From Warburgia ugandensis (lineage: Eukaryota > Streptophyta > Magnoliopsida > Canellales > Canellaceae), in contig CP141126.1 in NCBI GenBank assembly GCA_035236585.1, positions 67,743,414 to 67,807,413 on the forward strand: a DNA stretch of 64,000 nt, written 5' to 3'. Each line of letters starts with the position of its first letter. Positions within the stretch are counted from its first letter, which is position 1. Positions 45,927 to 57,965 of this stretch are shown here, piece by piece. A program made the position numbers and the translations under genes. The notes below the pieces were generated by a model, which was not told the origin of the DNA, did no database searches, and saw only the letters and a list, made by a program, of their open reading frames with translations.

Positions 45927-47110
45927 GCCATTTTTCTTGCATTAGGACACAGTTGATTGTACTTAGAAAAGTAATCACTAAAGATAACAAAATACCTACT
46001 TTCATTAGGAGAAAGAGCAAGGGAGGACCCTTAAACATCACTAAAATTAAATATAAAGGACATTGAGCGATTGATCTAGTAGAAACTGGAGGAATTTTTG
46101 TGAGTTTCCCATTGTTAAAAGAATGATATGACTCAATTGAGACTTAAAGTCACCATAGGAGATGTTATTTTTTTGTAGGGATTTGATGGGTAGATCAAGA
46201 GTGTAAGTACCCTAAATGAGCATGCCACTAATCAATACCAACTTTTTAACCTAGGAGAGCTGCCTTATTAATGCAAAGATGAATTCGAGCTGTTGAAGAG
46301 AGCTTGTAAAGATAATTATTGATGATTCCTTGGAGGAGTAGGACCCTTGTAATCTTTTCCTTACCACAAACTCACACTCAATAAATTCAAAAGGTAACTT
46401 GTTATCACAATGGACTTTTTGTATAAAGAAAAGGGTTTTTTGGATTCTAGTAACATGAAGGATGTTATTGAGTTTAAAATTGTGGATTTTGGAAGAAATT
46501 AAAGAAGTGCAAGTATGATTGATTTTCAAACCTTCAATGCTGCCTAATCTTAGTTGATCCACATTGGAGATTACAAAAAATCTTAAGTAATGTGGTGAGA
46601 TGCACCTGTGTTAAGGTACAAAATATCATAGTCTCCTAGGATGGATGGACGTGAGAATAAGTAGCATAATTTGCACAAAATGGGGTAGGAGTGGGCTGGT
46701 TTTTGGTCTATGGAAGCAATACAATGATGATTGGTTCTATTATAACATTTGCAAGGTGTAAATGTATTTTTGTTCAATTTTGTAGAACAACAAGTTGCAC
46801 TGAAAGTGTCATTGGAGTTTTTGGAGAAGAATTCATGAGTTCCTTTCTCTTTCTTGCTCTTATGTGCATAGTTTGTTGTGGCATGGAACGCTAGCGTGTC
46901 CTTGTCCTGCATCTCATGACTTTGATGGATGCAATGAAGCCCATGAAAGGGGAGAAGTTTTGTACTGACAAAGAGAGCTGCAATTATGTCATTGTACTTT
47001 GATACCAAGTTGTTGTAGATTATTGAATTAAACTCATGTGAAGATATCAGCTGAACAGTGGTAGAAAGCTTATCAGTGAGCATTTTTTCTTTATGAAGAT
47101 ATGTGATCAT
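45927..47110 (-). pseudogene. Ty1/copia gag, protease and proximal integrase (broken)
   Basis: Minus strand. 47110-46583 holds the gag C-terminal part (ITYLHKEKMLTDKLSTTVQL, then LHCIHQSHEMQDKD), a decayed zinc knuckle (CKCYNRTNHHC) and the protease active site YLNTGASHHIT, where the catalytic DTGAS has become NTGAS. 46562-46251 is the spacer/pre-integrase region (LNNILHVTRIQKTLFFIQKV). The integrase zinc-binding region is decayed, but near 46020-45930 the first catalytic aspartate context reads ESRYFVIFSDYFSKYNQL. The element then breaks at 45926/45927, where the LINE tail begins. In family terms it is a copia element of the kind with a short gag. It cannot make functional proteins. Confidence 0.82.
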
Positions 47111-47762
47111 GGAATCCTCACTTTTTCATAGATTTAGTAGTTGCATGTAGGCCTAAAGGAGCTATGTGTGGTTTATTATTCCAAAATGATTACTCTAGGC
47201 CTAACTAAGTAGAATGGGCCATGTGATATCAAAAGATATATGTGAGAATCTCTTCAGAAATTCATGAAATAATCTAAATTAGAAGAAGCTGATCCTTTCT
47301 ATGCCAAGATAGGTAGTTTGGATTGGGAAATTTAATAGCTGAATGAGAAGGAGAGGGAATGGTTGTTGGTGGAGACACATTGGTGCCTTTTGCTAAACCA
47401 GTAATTTTAATGAACTATAAGATAGGTAAAAACTACATCTTTCAAAGCGAGTAGTTGGATGTGAGTTACACTTGTTGATGATGTCTTGTACTATTGCAAT
47501 TCATTATGGGTTAGATAGAAAGTGTATGAAGAGTTCAAGTGGCTTATGATGAGGATTGTGTAGAGTTGATTGTGGCAAATAAATGCTCTGTTGAAAGGTT
47601 TTGGAAGAGAAAGGAGGGATACTATGAAATACGAAGATAAGAAATGTGAGAATAGAAAGCCTTTTTAGCAAATGGAAAGAGATATAGTGACCAAGATTTG
47701 CCTCCTCTAACACCACAAATGTGCAAAAATGATTCTTTCCTTGAGAGAGTGACTTAATATCT

Positions 47763-47770
47763 TATTTATA
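47763..47770 (-). promoter_or_regulatory. TATA box of the probable copia 5' LTR
   Basis: On the minus strand this reads CTCTATAAATAAGATA, about 650 bases upstream of the recognisable copia gag and in the same orientation. It is followed by a leader-like stretch (CTCTCTCAAGGAAAGAATC). LTR ends were not located, so the LTR itself is only inferred. Confidence 0.45.
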
Positions 47771-47799
47771 GAGTAAACATTATAAAAGAAACACTAGAA

Positions 47800-50700
47800 A
47801 GGGATACATATGGAATGACATAAATCACGTCAAACAAATATAGATTGCAAATCATCTTTATTTCACTAACATCCACAAAATGTAGACACCTAATTCCTTT
47901 AAACCATGAAAGTAAAACCTAATAATAGAGCAAAAGAATAATAGTAGGGTGAAAATACACATTTTCTATGAAAAGATTGCATTTTACTTCATGTTGACAT
48001 ATATTTTTCTATAGTGAAGGTAAACTATAGATTCTCTTTCAAAAATAGGCAAATGCATATGATTAGACATGTTCAAGATATTGTGGATGAAAACTTAAGC
48101 ATGGTTTTTAGAAGTAGGAATTTACATGTAGGTTCACCAGCTAAGAAGAGTGTAGTTCTAAAATTTGCTAGTTGACTCAAAAACCATTTGATTATTTGAC
48201 TCGGTAGCAAACTAAGTAACTTGTCATGTTGACTCCATATGTAGCAAAAATGCTTTTTTTCTTTCTTTCTTTTTGGAATCTAAACCTAAGACCTCCAACA
48301 CTAGAATAGCACATCTTAACCAAATCACCAAATAGTTACATGTGCATTGAAAGTAAATATTCTAAATATGACCAAAAGTAAATTAAAATGTTATTGAATT
48401 GAAAATTCCACTCAAGTAATTTCAAGTCATGTAGCTTTGAGTTAACTCAACTTGTCCCACTTTCAAGTCGAGTCGAGTTTTCAAGTTTTTAAACTATGAA
48501 ACAAAGGTGCTCGATGTGAACCAATGTATATTGGAAAGTCAACTACATAATGTCATTATTTACTAACCATCAACTAGAAATTATGTAGCATGTATTAGTG
48601 TTGTACCAATGTGATGAGATTAGACTCAGGGCAATGTTTTATTATCCTTTCTCTTTCTTCATGGTTTTAGTGTGGTCTAGACATTGAATTTTAATCCAAT
48701 AATGATCTTTAAGGGCCCACACTACAGTTGACTCATCAAGGATGCAACACTTAAATTTTTTTTCAAAAAAGCCACAAAAAAACTTAATTTTTGCATCAAA
48801 ACCATGAAAAAATTAAATTTTCAAGAAAAAATCCACAAACTTCGTGATTCTGAAGTTTAAGCCCACTAAACTTCATGATCATGAAGTCCACCTATAAGAA
48901 ATCTAAGCCCTTTGGTTTTTCCAAATATGGGACATTAATCGCTTTATAATTGAGGTTTTTATAAAAGTGACCACTTGGATTTCATGATCAAGAACTTTAG
49001 AGCCCATCATGAAGTTTATGGCCATTACACTATAACTACCCAACATGTATACATGATCATGCCTTAGAGCCCATTACATCTCGATAGTGAACCTTATGAA
49101 CCAAAAACCTAAAAAAGTGAGAATTCAAGTATGCCCTTGCTTGTGCATGAAATTACTACCTTTCTCAGTTTTGACCTCTATAAATAAGAGAGTTCTTACA
49201 TCATTTCAAACATGAAAAACTCAAGAATAGTAAGATTTTATATTCTAGCTACATATCTTTCCATTTTTGTATCACCTCACTTTCTCTTGCATATAGAATT
49301 AGAGAGAAGATTTTAATTTGGGAAAACTTTATCTAGAGGCCTTCCCAAAGAAAGAATCGTAACTCCTATACTATATTGGGAACAAGAATTGAATTCCATC
49401 AAAGATAGTGGAATTTCTAGCTTAGGAAATTCAATTCTCAATCCTAGAAGAGGAAATCCCTTTTTACCTTTTTTATACTCGTTCTTGCATTTTGATGGCA
49501 AATTTAGGGTTTTCAATTAGAATTCCTCTTTAGTAAAATTTCTAGAGGGGCTTTCTAATGGATTCTCCATATGTTCTCTAAAAGTAGAATTTCTAATCCT
49601 CTCTTAAAATGAAAGTGAAATTTTCAACTCTAGGAGCAAGTGTTTATTTTTCGCAAGTTTATTTTCATAAATAAGCTTCTTCACTTTATCAATTTTATTT
49701 TTCCTCTTTCGTACTCTCTCTCTTGAAATTGAAAGATCAAGGATGAAATTCTTAGTATCCATATGAGAGAAATATAAGTTTTTAGGAATATTGATTGTGG
49801 GTTTGTTTTAAGATAGTTGTGACTCAAGGATGAGGGTTCTTGAATCAGTGGTTAGATCCTTGGGAGTTTTTCATAACTTCGAATTTACATTGACTTGTGA
49901 TTTTTGAAGGTGAAAGAATGATGAAATATCCTTTCCCACGATGTTTTCTTTGGAGGAAGCACTTTAAAAGTGAAGAACTTCTAAAAGGAGAGTCTAGCAT
50001 GATCTATGTCAATGACTCCCATTGATGAAACAACTTGATTTTTCAGAATTTTCTTGTTCTTTCTTAGATAAAGTTCAAGGAAGAAAGAATTCAGTGCCAT
50101 GAATTTTGATATAGAGTGATTTCTTTTGAGAACTAAACAATTTTTTCTCTATTCTCTTCTAAGGCATCCTATCTAGATTGAATATAATGAATTATTCTAT
50201 TTTTACATTTATAGTTTATAATATTTTTGTTGCGTGAAGTTCATTCCTCTATCATGTTTGTTCTATGTTGTAGCGCAAAGAATGTTTCTATTTCATTTGC
50301 AGTCCTAGCTTCATGTCCATGTTTCTAATGTTTTAGTCACTTTCTAATATTTTACCTTCATTCTACATATCTAGCCTATAGTTCAAGCATCATTTGTATT
50401 CGTAATGTATTTCCATGCTCTTAGTCCATAGATTTGTTTTGTAATATAAGATATGTTTGATGATTCTTGTTTTGATTTCCAAAAGGATGTTGTCAATTCT
50501 CACCACAAGTCATTTGTCTAATGTTCTATATTTTTAGTATGCATCACATGTTTCTAGTTCCAATTTAGTATGCATTATATGTTTCTAGGTCTTATTTTAG
50601 AATGTGTTCCTAGCATGTGAATATATTCATTCATTAAATTCATCTCCATACATTAGAATCATATGTTTCTCTTGTGATTGGTATCTTTGGATGATGTGAG

Positions 50701-50880
50701 TGTGTGTTCTTCCTTTATTTAATAAAGAACTTACTTTAGATATTCCTTGTTTATCTTTTAATTACTTATCCTAAGTTGTAAAATTAATAGAATTCAATTC
50801 CAACTAACTAGTCTTTCAAACCTCAAATAATAAGCGATTTTGGATAAACATATTTCTCTCATTTTGTGACCGAATCGAAC
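47800..50880. other. Intergenic AT-rich DNA
   Basis: No gene is recognised. There is a perfect 18-bp palindrome ACTTCATGATCATGAAGT at 48870-48887, with related CTTCATGATC pieces nearby to 49010. A TATA-like CTCTATAAATAAGAGAG at 49177-49190 could be another LTR promoter but has no supporting coding sequence. Confidence 0.5.
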
Positions 50881-50886
50881 AAAGCT

Positions 50887-51045
50887 AATGAGAGAAATAT
50901 GTTTAACCACTTTCCCTCATCCCTACAGCACCTTCAAGGGGTCAAACATATTTCTCTCATTAGCATGTCTTAGAGAAAGGGGTTAAACATATGTCTCTCA
51001 TTAGCATGTCTTAAAGAAAGGGGTTAAATATATTTCTCTCATTAT
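50887..51045. repeat. 41-bp tandem repeats with an inverted unit
   Basis: GGGGT(C/T)AAACATAT.TCTCTC units start at 50938, 50979 and 51020, each followed by ATTAGCATGTCTTA.AGAAA. Their period is exactly 41 bp. Just upstream, 50887-50910 (TAATGAGAGAAATATGTTTA) is the same unit in inverted orientation, so the array can fold back on itself. Confidence 0.88.
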
Positions 51046-51984
51046 GTGACTGAATTCAACAAATCTAATGGTTTACACAAGATTTAAGCACTGAAGAGAC
51101 AAAGGAATATGATCCCTAAGTACAAATGTTATTACTAAGACTAGCATGGGTAGTTTAGCTTAATTCCTTCTTTTGATATCTTCATTAAGTCTATCTTCTA
51201 CCTAAGATCAACAAGTCTTTAATTATGACAAAATGTAGGCTTGAGATAGGTTTGGAAAAGAAGGGTACAAGGATTCAAAATTTCAAAATTGAGTATAGGT
51301 CTTCTTTTGATTGTTGGACAACTTTGACTATACTGAAGTGAATATCTTTTATACTCTTGCCTTTCTGATATATTTTTCTTTTCATTTTTCCTTATAATTC
51401 TTTGAAAGAAAGACTTTTTCTTTGTATAAATTTGGTAATTTTCACTTGTTTAACTTGTTGTCCTTTTTGAACTTTTTCTATCATCTCTACTATTTTTTGA
51501 AAATAGGTAATTGTTCCATTCTTAAATCCAATCTCAATTATGCCATTTGACCTAAAGTAGAGGGCTATTTTATTTCTATTCTAAGTTGGCCTACAACGGA
51601 AATTTCTCCATCTTTTAGGCTTGGCTTCGTCCCAGAAGTGAAGCTTCTACAACAACTCTGCTTCCTCGTCTTACTTTTGGCAAAGCTTCAACTTTACTTG
51701 CTTCTCTTGTGCTTGCTTGGGTGAAGGCTTAGAGTCCTTTTTGTTAGGTCCAAAAGGCTATGTAGCACACACCACACCAATCCTAGGAGTAGCGCTTAGC
51801 TTTCTCGGTTCCCCTAACAATACTAGGATCAGGTTTGAGATATCCTAAGTACCTTTTCATTATCAACCAAGAGGAATTTCCTCATTTTCATCACCATTCG
51901 CTAAGGGAGTAGGCAAGGCAAGTAGGGCTTTCAAGGCTAAAGAAGAAGGTGTCAAGGACCGGGCACTTAGTACACACTCTTTCA

Positions 51985-52278
51985 ACCCAAAAAGTTTGTC
52001 TGTACAAACGATCTAGGCCTGCATTCATAGTTTCCTTAGGTTGGTAAGGCGAAATGGGGCCACCCTAGCCCATTGATTGCTCTACCTTCGGTCATCGACA
52101 TCATACTCACTATTGAAATAGATTGCGTAGAAAACCAGCTATATTCGATCTTGGTTGGCCTTTCATGACTAGCTACAAGTCATCCCCATATCTTGCCACA
52201 TATGTGGGTTTGGTCTGTCAAGGCCTATGAGAGCTCTCTTCAACCTGCTCATGGCTAGATCGATCGGTTTTGGGTCAA
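51985..52278 (-). mobile_element. rrn26: Nuclear copy of mitochondrial large-subunit rRNA gene (central domain)
   Basis: The minus strand reads as a diverged plant mitochondrial 26S rRNA segment in correct order. Landmarks are CTAGCCATGAGCAGGTTGAA, GGGGATGACTTGTAGCTAG, CGAATATAGCTGGTTTTCT, GTATGATGTCGATGACCGAA, GGGCTAGGGTGGCCCCATTT, CGCCTTACCAACC and GGCCTAGATCGTTTGTACAG. It corresponds to domain II of bacterial-type 23S rRNA, and it matches the mitochondrial rather than the chloroplast version as I know them. Flanking DNA (about 51540-51980) has a similar mitochondrial feel but no identifiable gene. Mutations are dispersed, mostly transitions, so the transfer is old and the copy inactive. 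Confidence 0.85.
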
Positions 52279-53014
52279 ATAAGAAGAACTAGGAGATTCC
52301 ACCATTGTTTATTTTACTTGGTTTTTCTAGGTTAATTTATGTGGGATTAAGAAGGACAAAGCTTACTAATAGGCTCAAGGCGCTAACTAGTGGTATAATA
52401 TGCTGGGTAGGTTTTATGCCTCTGGGTTAAAACAAGGATGACCTATATCATTTTCTAGGTTTCTTAAAGTCTATCAGATTTAATAAATGTTTTGGAAAGA
52501 AAGCTAGTACCCTTATCTACTCTTAACAATTAATCAAAACAAAGATAACGTGATCACAAAAAGTTAGTTATGTTGAAGAAAATATGGAATTACTTAACTC
52601 TCAGAAAGGAGATAGTTTCTAAAACTCACTTGGTTATAGATCTCCACCATTTTTCTCAGGGTCTCTAAGTTATACCTCTCTATTAGTCTAGAATATGTAT
52701 TGTGTGTATGTATTTTTTTAGATTTAACTTTTATAAAATGCTTCTAGACATGAGTAACATGTAAAATTAACCATATGCACTTCCACTAAGAGGTTAAAAT
52801 AGTGGAATTACTAAGTTTTTAAAAATCCAATTCTATCACAGTAAAGAAACTTGACCTTAATTTTTTTTTTTTTTAAATATAAGAATAAGTAGAAGCCTTT
52901 GTGCTAACTTGAAATAAACATTGTCCTTAATGGCTAGAAACATAGGACCCTATATGATGAAAGAATAATGTAGAATACTGAGAATAAAAAAAACTTTTGG
53001 GTTGCCTCCCAGTG
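52279..53014. other. Intergenic sequence, includes a T14 tract
   Basis: No coding signal is seen. A homopolymer of 14 T lies at 52861-52874. The right end (TTTTGGGTTGCCTCCCAG, 52995-53012) is the kind of sequence found after the integrase of Athila-type elements. Confidence 0.5.
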
Positions 53015-53109
53015 AACACTAAGTTTTACACCTTTATCCAGAACTGATGATGATGAGTGAAATAAATTGAGTGTGTAGGGTGTTCTGGACCATTCTAAGG
53101 TGGGTCATG

Positions 53110-54112
53110 CTAGATCGATGCCTTTAATGACATTTCCTCTACCTCAGGGTTGGTCAATTCTAGAACAGATTTAAGCCTTTGTTCATTAACCTTTGATATT
53201 TTACCATCCTTTTTTATCTCAAAAGCCCCATGAGGATGTATTGTACGTACTATGTAGGGTCTTATCCATTGAGACCTAAGTTTCCTTGGGATTAGATTCA
53301 ACCTGAAACTATACAAAAAGACCTTTTGTCCTGGGGTGAAGGACTTCATTAAGATTTGTTGATCATGATTAATCTTCATTCAATCTTTGTATAGTCGTGC
53401 AGACTCGTATGCATCTTTCCTCAACTCATCCAACTCATTGAGTTGGAGTTTTCTATGGGTTCTAGCAGCATCTAAATCAAAATTAAGCTTTTTAATAGCC
53501 AATATACCTTATGTTCCAATTCTACTAGTAAGTGGTAGGCGTTTTCATAGACTAGGCGATAGGGTGATATGTCTATAAGAGTCATATAGTAGTGTGACAG
53601 GGCCATAAAGCATCAGTAAGTCTTACATACTAGCCTTGCCTATTTGGATTGACCATCTTCTCTAAAATACACTTGATTTTCCTATTCAACAACTCTACTT
53701 GCTCACTGGTCTAAGGGTGATATGGGGTAGTTATTCTATGGTTGACACGATAATTTTTCATTAAATTTTCAAACACTTTATTGTAAATGTGTTTTTCCCC
53801 ATTACTAATTATGGTATGTTGAGTACCAAACTTGGAAAATAAATTTTCTTTTAAAAATTTGGCCACCACCCTGTGGTCATTGGTCTTATAGGGTATGGCT
53901 TCTACCCACTTGGACATGTAGTCCACCCTCACAAGGATGTACAAATATCCAAAGGAATTAGAAAATAGCCCCATAAAATCTATGCCCCAAACATCAAAAG
54001 GTTCTAAAATCAAGATGAGGTTTAAGGGCATCATATTTTTCCTCCCTATACTTCCTAACCAATGGAACCTAGCACTTGCTATGCAGTAAGCATGTGAACC
54101 TTTGAAAATCAT
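53110..54112 (-). pseudogene. Athila integrase (two open pieces)
   Basis: 54112-53711 carries the catalytic core: [20 protein letters not shown] contains the first aspartate, and [20 protein letters not shown] marks the second catalytic position, where the usual aspartate is replaced by asparagine (SNG for SDG). 53379-53110 is the C-terminal DNA-binding part, with FTPGQKVFLYSFRLNLIPRK and QWIRPYIVRTIHPHGAFEI, the GPY/F-like region. The two are separated by stops. The protein would have inserted element DNA into the genome, but it is inactive here on both counts. Confidence 0.85.
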
Positions 54113-54618
54113 GGGCTAATATAACCACACTGCAAAATCTTTGTAGTAGTAGAGCTAAAGTGGCTCCCACAAACCTGATCACAACAGAAGGAGATGATTT
54201 CATGATGCTCAGTGTTGGGTATGCATCTCCTAATAGCTTGATTGGGACAATACTTAAAATAAGTATAGGTCATCCTAGGTAAAGTATCGAACCTCGGTCA
54301 TAAATCTTTTTGTATCTTATTTGGTCCAGTGATTAGGCATTTGCCTATAACTATATCTCCAAACAAAGGTAATTAGGAAATGTGTATTCATTGTTCATCT
54401 AAAAAAGCTTCTGTAATAGGTGCATTTTTTTATAGTATTCTCCACCACTAGTCTATATAAGTGGCCTACTACAACATTTTCAAAACCTTTTGTTGTCCTA
54501 AATTTCAAGATCAAATTCTTGCAGCAGTAATATCCATTAGATCAGCCTAGCTTTAAATCCTTTTTGTAAAGGAGATATTTCAAAGCTGCATGATCTGAGT
54601 ATACTGGAACTTTAGATC

Positions 54619-55014
54619 CTAACAAGTAAGATTTAAAATTATCTTGCGCAATACAACAACCAACAACTCTTTCTCTGTGATAGAATATATGAGTTGTTCA
54701 TCGGTTTGTGTTTTACTAGTATAACATATCAAATGGAAAAGTTTGTCAATGCGCTGCCCCAAAATAGCCCCAATCGTGTAGTTTGAAGCATCACACGTTA
54801 TCTCAAATGGTGCACTCCAATTAGATGGTCGAATGATAGGTGTAGAGGTTAGTTCGGCCTTTAGACACTCAAATGCCTTTCTGTAATCATCATCAAAGTC
54901 AGAAGAGGCTTCCTTTGTAAGTAACTTACAGAGGGGCTTAACATTCTTACTAAAATCTTTGATGAATCTCCTGTAAAACCTAGCATGGCCTAGGAAAGAG
55001 GGGATTCCTTTCAC
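54619..55014 (-). pseudogene. Athila RNase H region
   Basis: The 131-codon frame contains SFLGHARFYRRFIKDFSKNV (the connection after reverse transcriptase), then ITCDASNYTIGAILGQRIDK with the first RNase H aspartate and YSITEKELLVVVLRK with the glutamate. The frame ends before the distal aspartates. It continues the reverse transcriptase at 55051-55854 across a short stop-containing gap. Confidence 0.85.
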
Positions 55015-55050
55015 CGTCCTTGGTGGAGGAAGGTTGACAATTAAATCTAC

Positions 55051-55854
55051 CTAGGTCTTATCTACCTTTTTACTATTGTGTGAAATATGGCCTAGAGCAA
55101 TGCCATTTTGCACCATAAAATGACATTTTTCCCAATTCAATACTAAAATTTTCTCTTGACACCTTACAAGAACAAACTTTGAATGGTGCATGCACTCATG
55201 AAAAGAGGAACAAAAAATTGAGAAGTTATCAGAGAACACCTCTGGAGACTTTTCCACTATGTTAGAAAATATGCTCAACATACACCTTTGGAAAGTGGCT
55301 AGAGCATTGCAAAGTCTAAAAGGCATATGTTGGTAAGAAAAGGTCCCAAAAGGGCATGTGAAGGTGGTCTTCTCTTGATCTTCATGTGCTATAGAAATCT
55401 GGGTGTAGCTGGAATAACTATCTAGAAAACAGTAATAACTATGACCAGCTAAGCTCTCAAGCATTTGGTCAATAAAGGGGAGAGGAAAGTGGCCTTTCCT
55501 CATGACTGTATTTAACTTTTGGTAATCAATACAAACTCTCCACCTGGTGGTCATGTGAGTGGGAACTAACTCATTGTCATCATTTCTTATTACCATAACA
55601 CCGGATTTCTTGGGCATAACCTTAACGGGGCTGACCCAAGTGTTGTCAGAGATGGGGTATATCACATAAACATCTAAAAGCTTAAGGACTTCATCTCTTA
55701 CCACATCCTCCATGTGGGGATTTAGTCTTCGTTGAGTCTCCCTTGATGGTTTAGAGTTTTCTTCCAGGTGGATTCTACACATACACACAACTGGACTAAT
55801 CCCCTTAATGTCTACTATAGTCCATTCTAGCAGACCTATGTTCCTTGAAAACAT
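55051..55854 (-). pseudogene. Athila reverse transcriptase
   Basis: This 267-codon open stretch has WVSPVKVMPKKSGVMVIRND, TTRWRVCIDYQKLNTVMRKG and HFPLPFIDQMLESLAGHSYY, followed by LDSYSSYTQISIAHEDQEKT (the first catalytic aspartate, normally LDGYSGYNQI) and TCPFGTFSYQHMPF. The catalytic pair is damaged: the expected F.DDF reads FSDNFSIF, so the second aspartate is asparagine. This is a strong family match and a long surviving frame for a dead element, so decay is moderate. Confidence 0.9.
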
Positions 55855-56422
55855 TAAGAAGTTTTCCTTCCTGTTCTTGGTCTAAATCTGAAGCTATAAT
55901 GATAGGTAAGGCTTCGTCTAGTCCTAGGTAAGAGAACTTAAGATTATCAGGTATGGGTTTTAGAATAATAGAAGGTGGCTGCTCTATGATGGGTAGGTAA
56001 ACAAACTCTGATGGGAGGGAGTGGTTTCACAAGAGGTCCCCATTTGGAGGTATCCATGATTGGGGCTGCATCTAAAAGATTATTTACCTCCTTAATAGAT
56101 CTGTCTAAATCAAAATCACAATCAAAGTGCATTGGTCACTCCTCAAGTGGGTCGGAGATGGATGATGGTGGACCAGTGTCTTGAATTAGACCCTTGATTA
56201 AATTGACTTCTAAGAATCATCTAGGTTTAAATGTTGTTGGTTGTCATTAAAGACATTGAGTTTGACTTTCATGTTGCCAAATGATAACTTTATCACATTG
56301 TTCCTACAGTTTATAATGGCTTTGAATATCACTAAGAATGGACATCCAAGCATAATTGGAATTTGACTAACGGGGTTGGATATAGGCTGGGTTTTTGTTG
56401 GTTTGAGATCACCGAACTTAAG

Positions 56423-56719
56423 TTACTCATAAACAAAATATGACAACAAGTTAACACTAGCTCTTAGGTCAAGCAATGCCCTATCTATGATATTGTCTCC
56501 AATAATGCATGAAATTGTAGGGCACCTTGGGCCTCTAAACTTGGGCAAAGTCTGGTGTTGTATCAAAGAGCTCACTTGCTCAATGAGGAAAGCTTTCTTC
56601 TGTACATTAAGCTTTCTCTTTCTTGTATAGAGCTCTTTCAGGAACTTGGCGTAGGCGGCAACATCCTTAATGGCATCGAGTAATGGAATGTTGATTTGTA
56701 CATGCTTGAAAACATCCAT
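56423..56719 (-). pseudogene. Athila gag-pol junction and aspartic protease region
   Basis: The frame reads HVQINIPLLDAIKDVAAYAK and FLKELYTRKRKL, which is the conserved Athila stretch before the protease. It continues with PTISCIIGDNIIDRALLDLR and ASVNLLSYFVYE. The protease active site, usually DLGAS(I/V)NLMP, is DLRASVNLLS, so glycine has become arginine. Confidence 0.82.
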
Positions 56720-57965
56720 TAGCTCATTGAATTTCGTTCCTTTCCTAGATTTATTCAGTAATTAAGGAAATGGAGCTTTAGGCACATAGGATGCCTCCTC
56801 TATAGGTTCGACAAGAGATTTGCCTTTTATCTTTCTCCTATGTTTTTACTGCCTCACGTTCCTCTACAGTTTCCTTAGGCTACACCACTTTGTTGTCAAC
56901 CTAACCCCCGCTCCTAAGTGTCGTTATGGAATTGGCTTGCTCATGAGAATAATGGGTTTGAGAACTACACCCTATCTCAAAGTGGCCCTTAGGGTTAGGG
57001 ATGGGCTAACTAGGAAACTGGCCTTTTCTTCTATCTTGTAATGTAGCAAATAACTGGCTTACTTGCATTTCTAACTTAGTTATGGCTTGAGAGTTGACAT
57101 GTGTAGAATGTTGACTATCATTCTGCAATTGGTGTAAGGCCTTATTAATGTCTTCATTTTCCTTCAAAGATCTTTCTATAAGGGATTGTATATTCTCCTC
57201 AAAAAATGGTTTCTTTGGTTGTTGACGTTGTTGGAAGCTAGGAAATTTTGGGTGGGGGGTTCACAGATGATCCCTTAGTAGTTGTTCTTTGACCATAAAA
57301 ATTTGAGATGCCCAGCCTATCTAGGATTATAGGTCCCAAAATAGAGGTTATTGCTAGGATTGCTATATGCGTTCAAGGCATACACTTCTTCTAGAAGATA
57401 GCCATTGAGCACTCTATTTGATGCACAAGATATGGTCATATGGGCAGGACTAGAACAGAGAGCACAAACTTCCTATGGAGGCTTAATGGAAGTAGTAGCC
57501 ATGAGAGTCAGAAACATAGTTTCAAGCTTGTATGCTCTTCCACCATACTTGTCCATTCTTTCTATAATAGAGTTGAGCTTGTATGATAGTTCTGTGTTTA
57601 CTCCTATCTCATATAGGTCTCCTTTCTTTGGAGGTTGGTTGTCTCTCTCTCTCTCCCATTGCTGGGATTTACTTGCTAATGTTTGAAAAAACTCTTAGGC
57701 CTTCTCTCATCTTTTAGCATGAGGTCCCCTCCACTCAGTGCATCAACCATTTATCTATTTTGAGGCATTAATGCCTCATAGTACTGAACTCGCTGCCACT
57801 TCTCAAAGCCATGACGAGGACATTTCTACAAGAGTTCGTTCCATTGTTCCTAGCATTCATAATACTGTTCATTATCCCTTACTTGAAAATTTATGATTTC
57901 CCTATGAAGGGCAATAGTCTTGAGACGCGAAAGGATTTATTCAAAAACTTCCTAGACAATTGATC

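Noticed and set aside
46985..47012. Copia primer-binding site (TGGTATCAAAGTACAATG on the minus strand)
   Set aside because: It resembles the initiator-tRNA site TGGTATCAGAGC but lies within the open gag frame between conserved gag blocks, so the match is coincidental.
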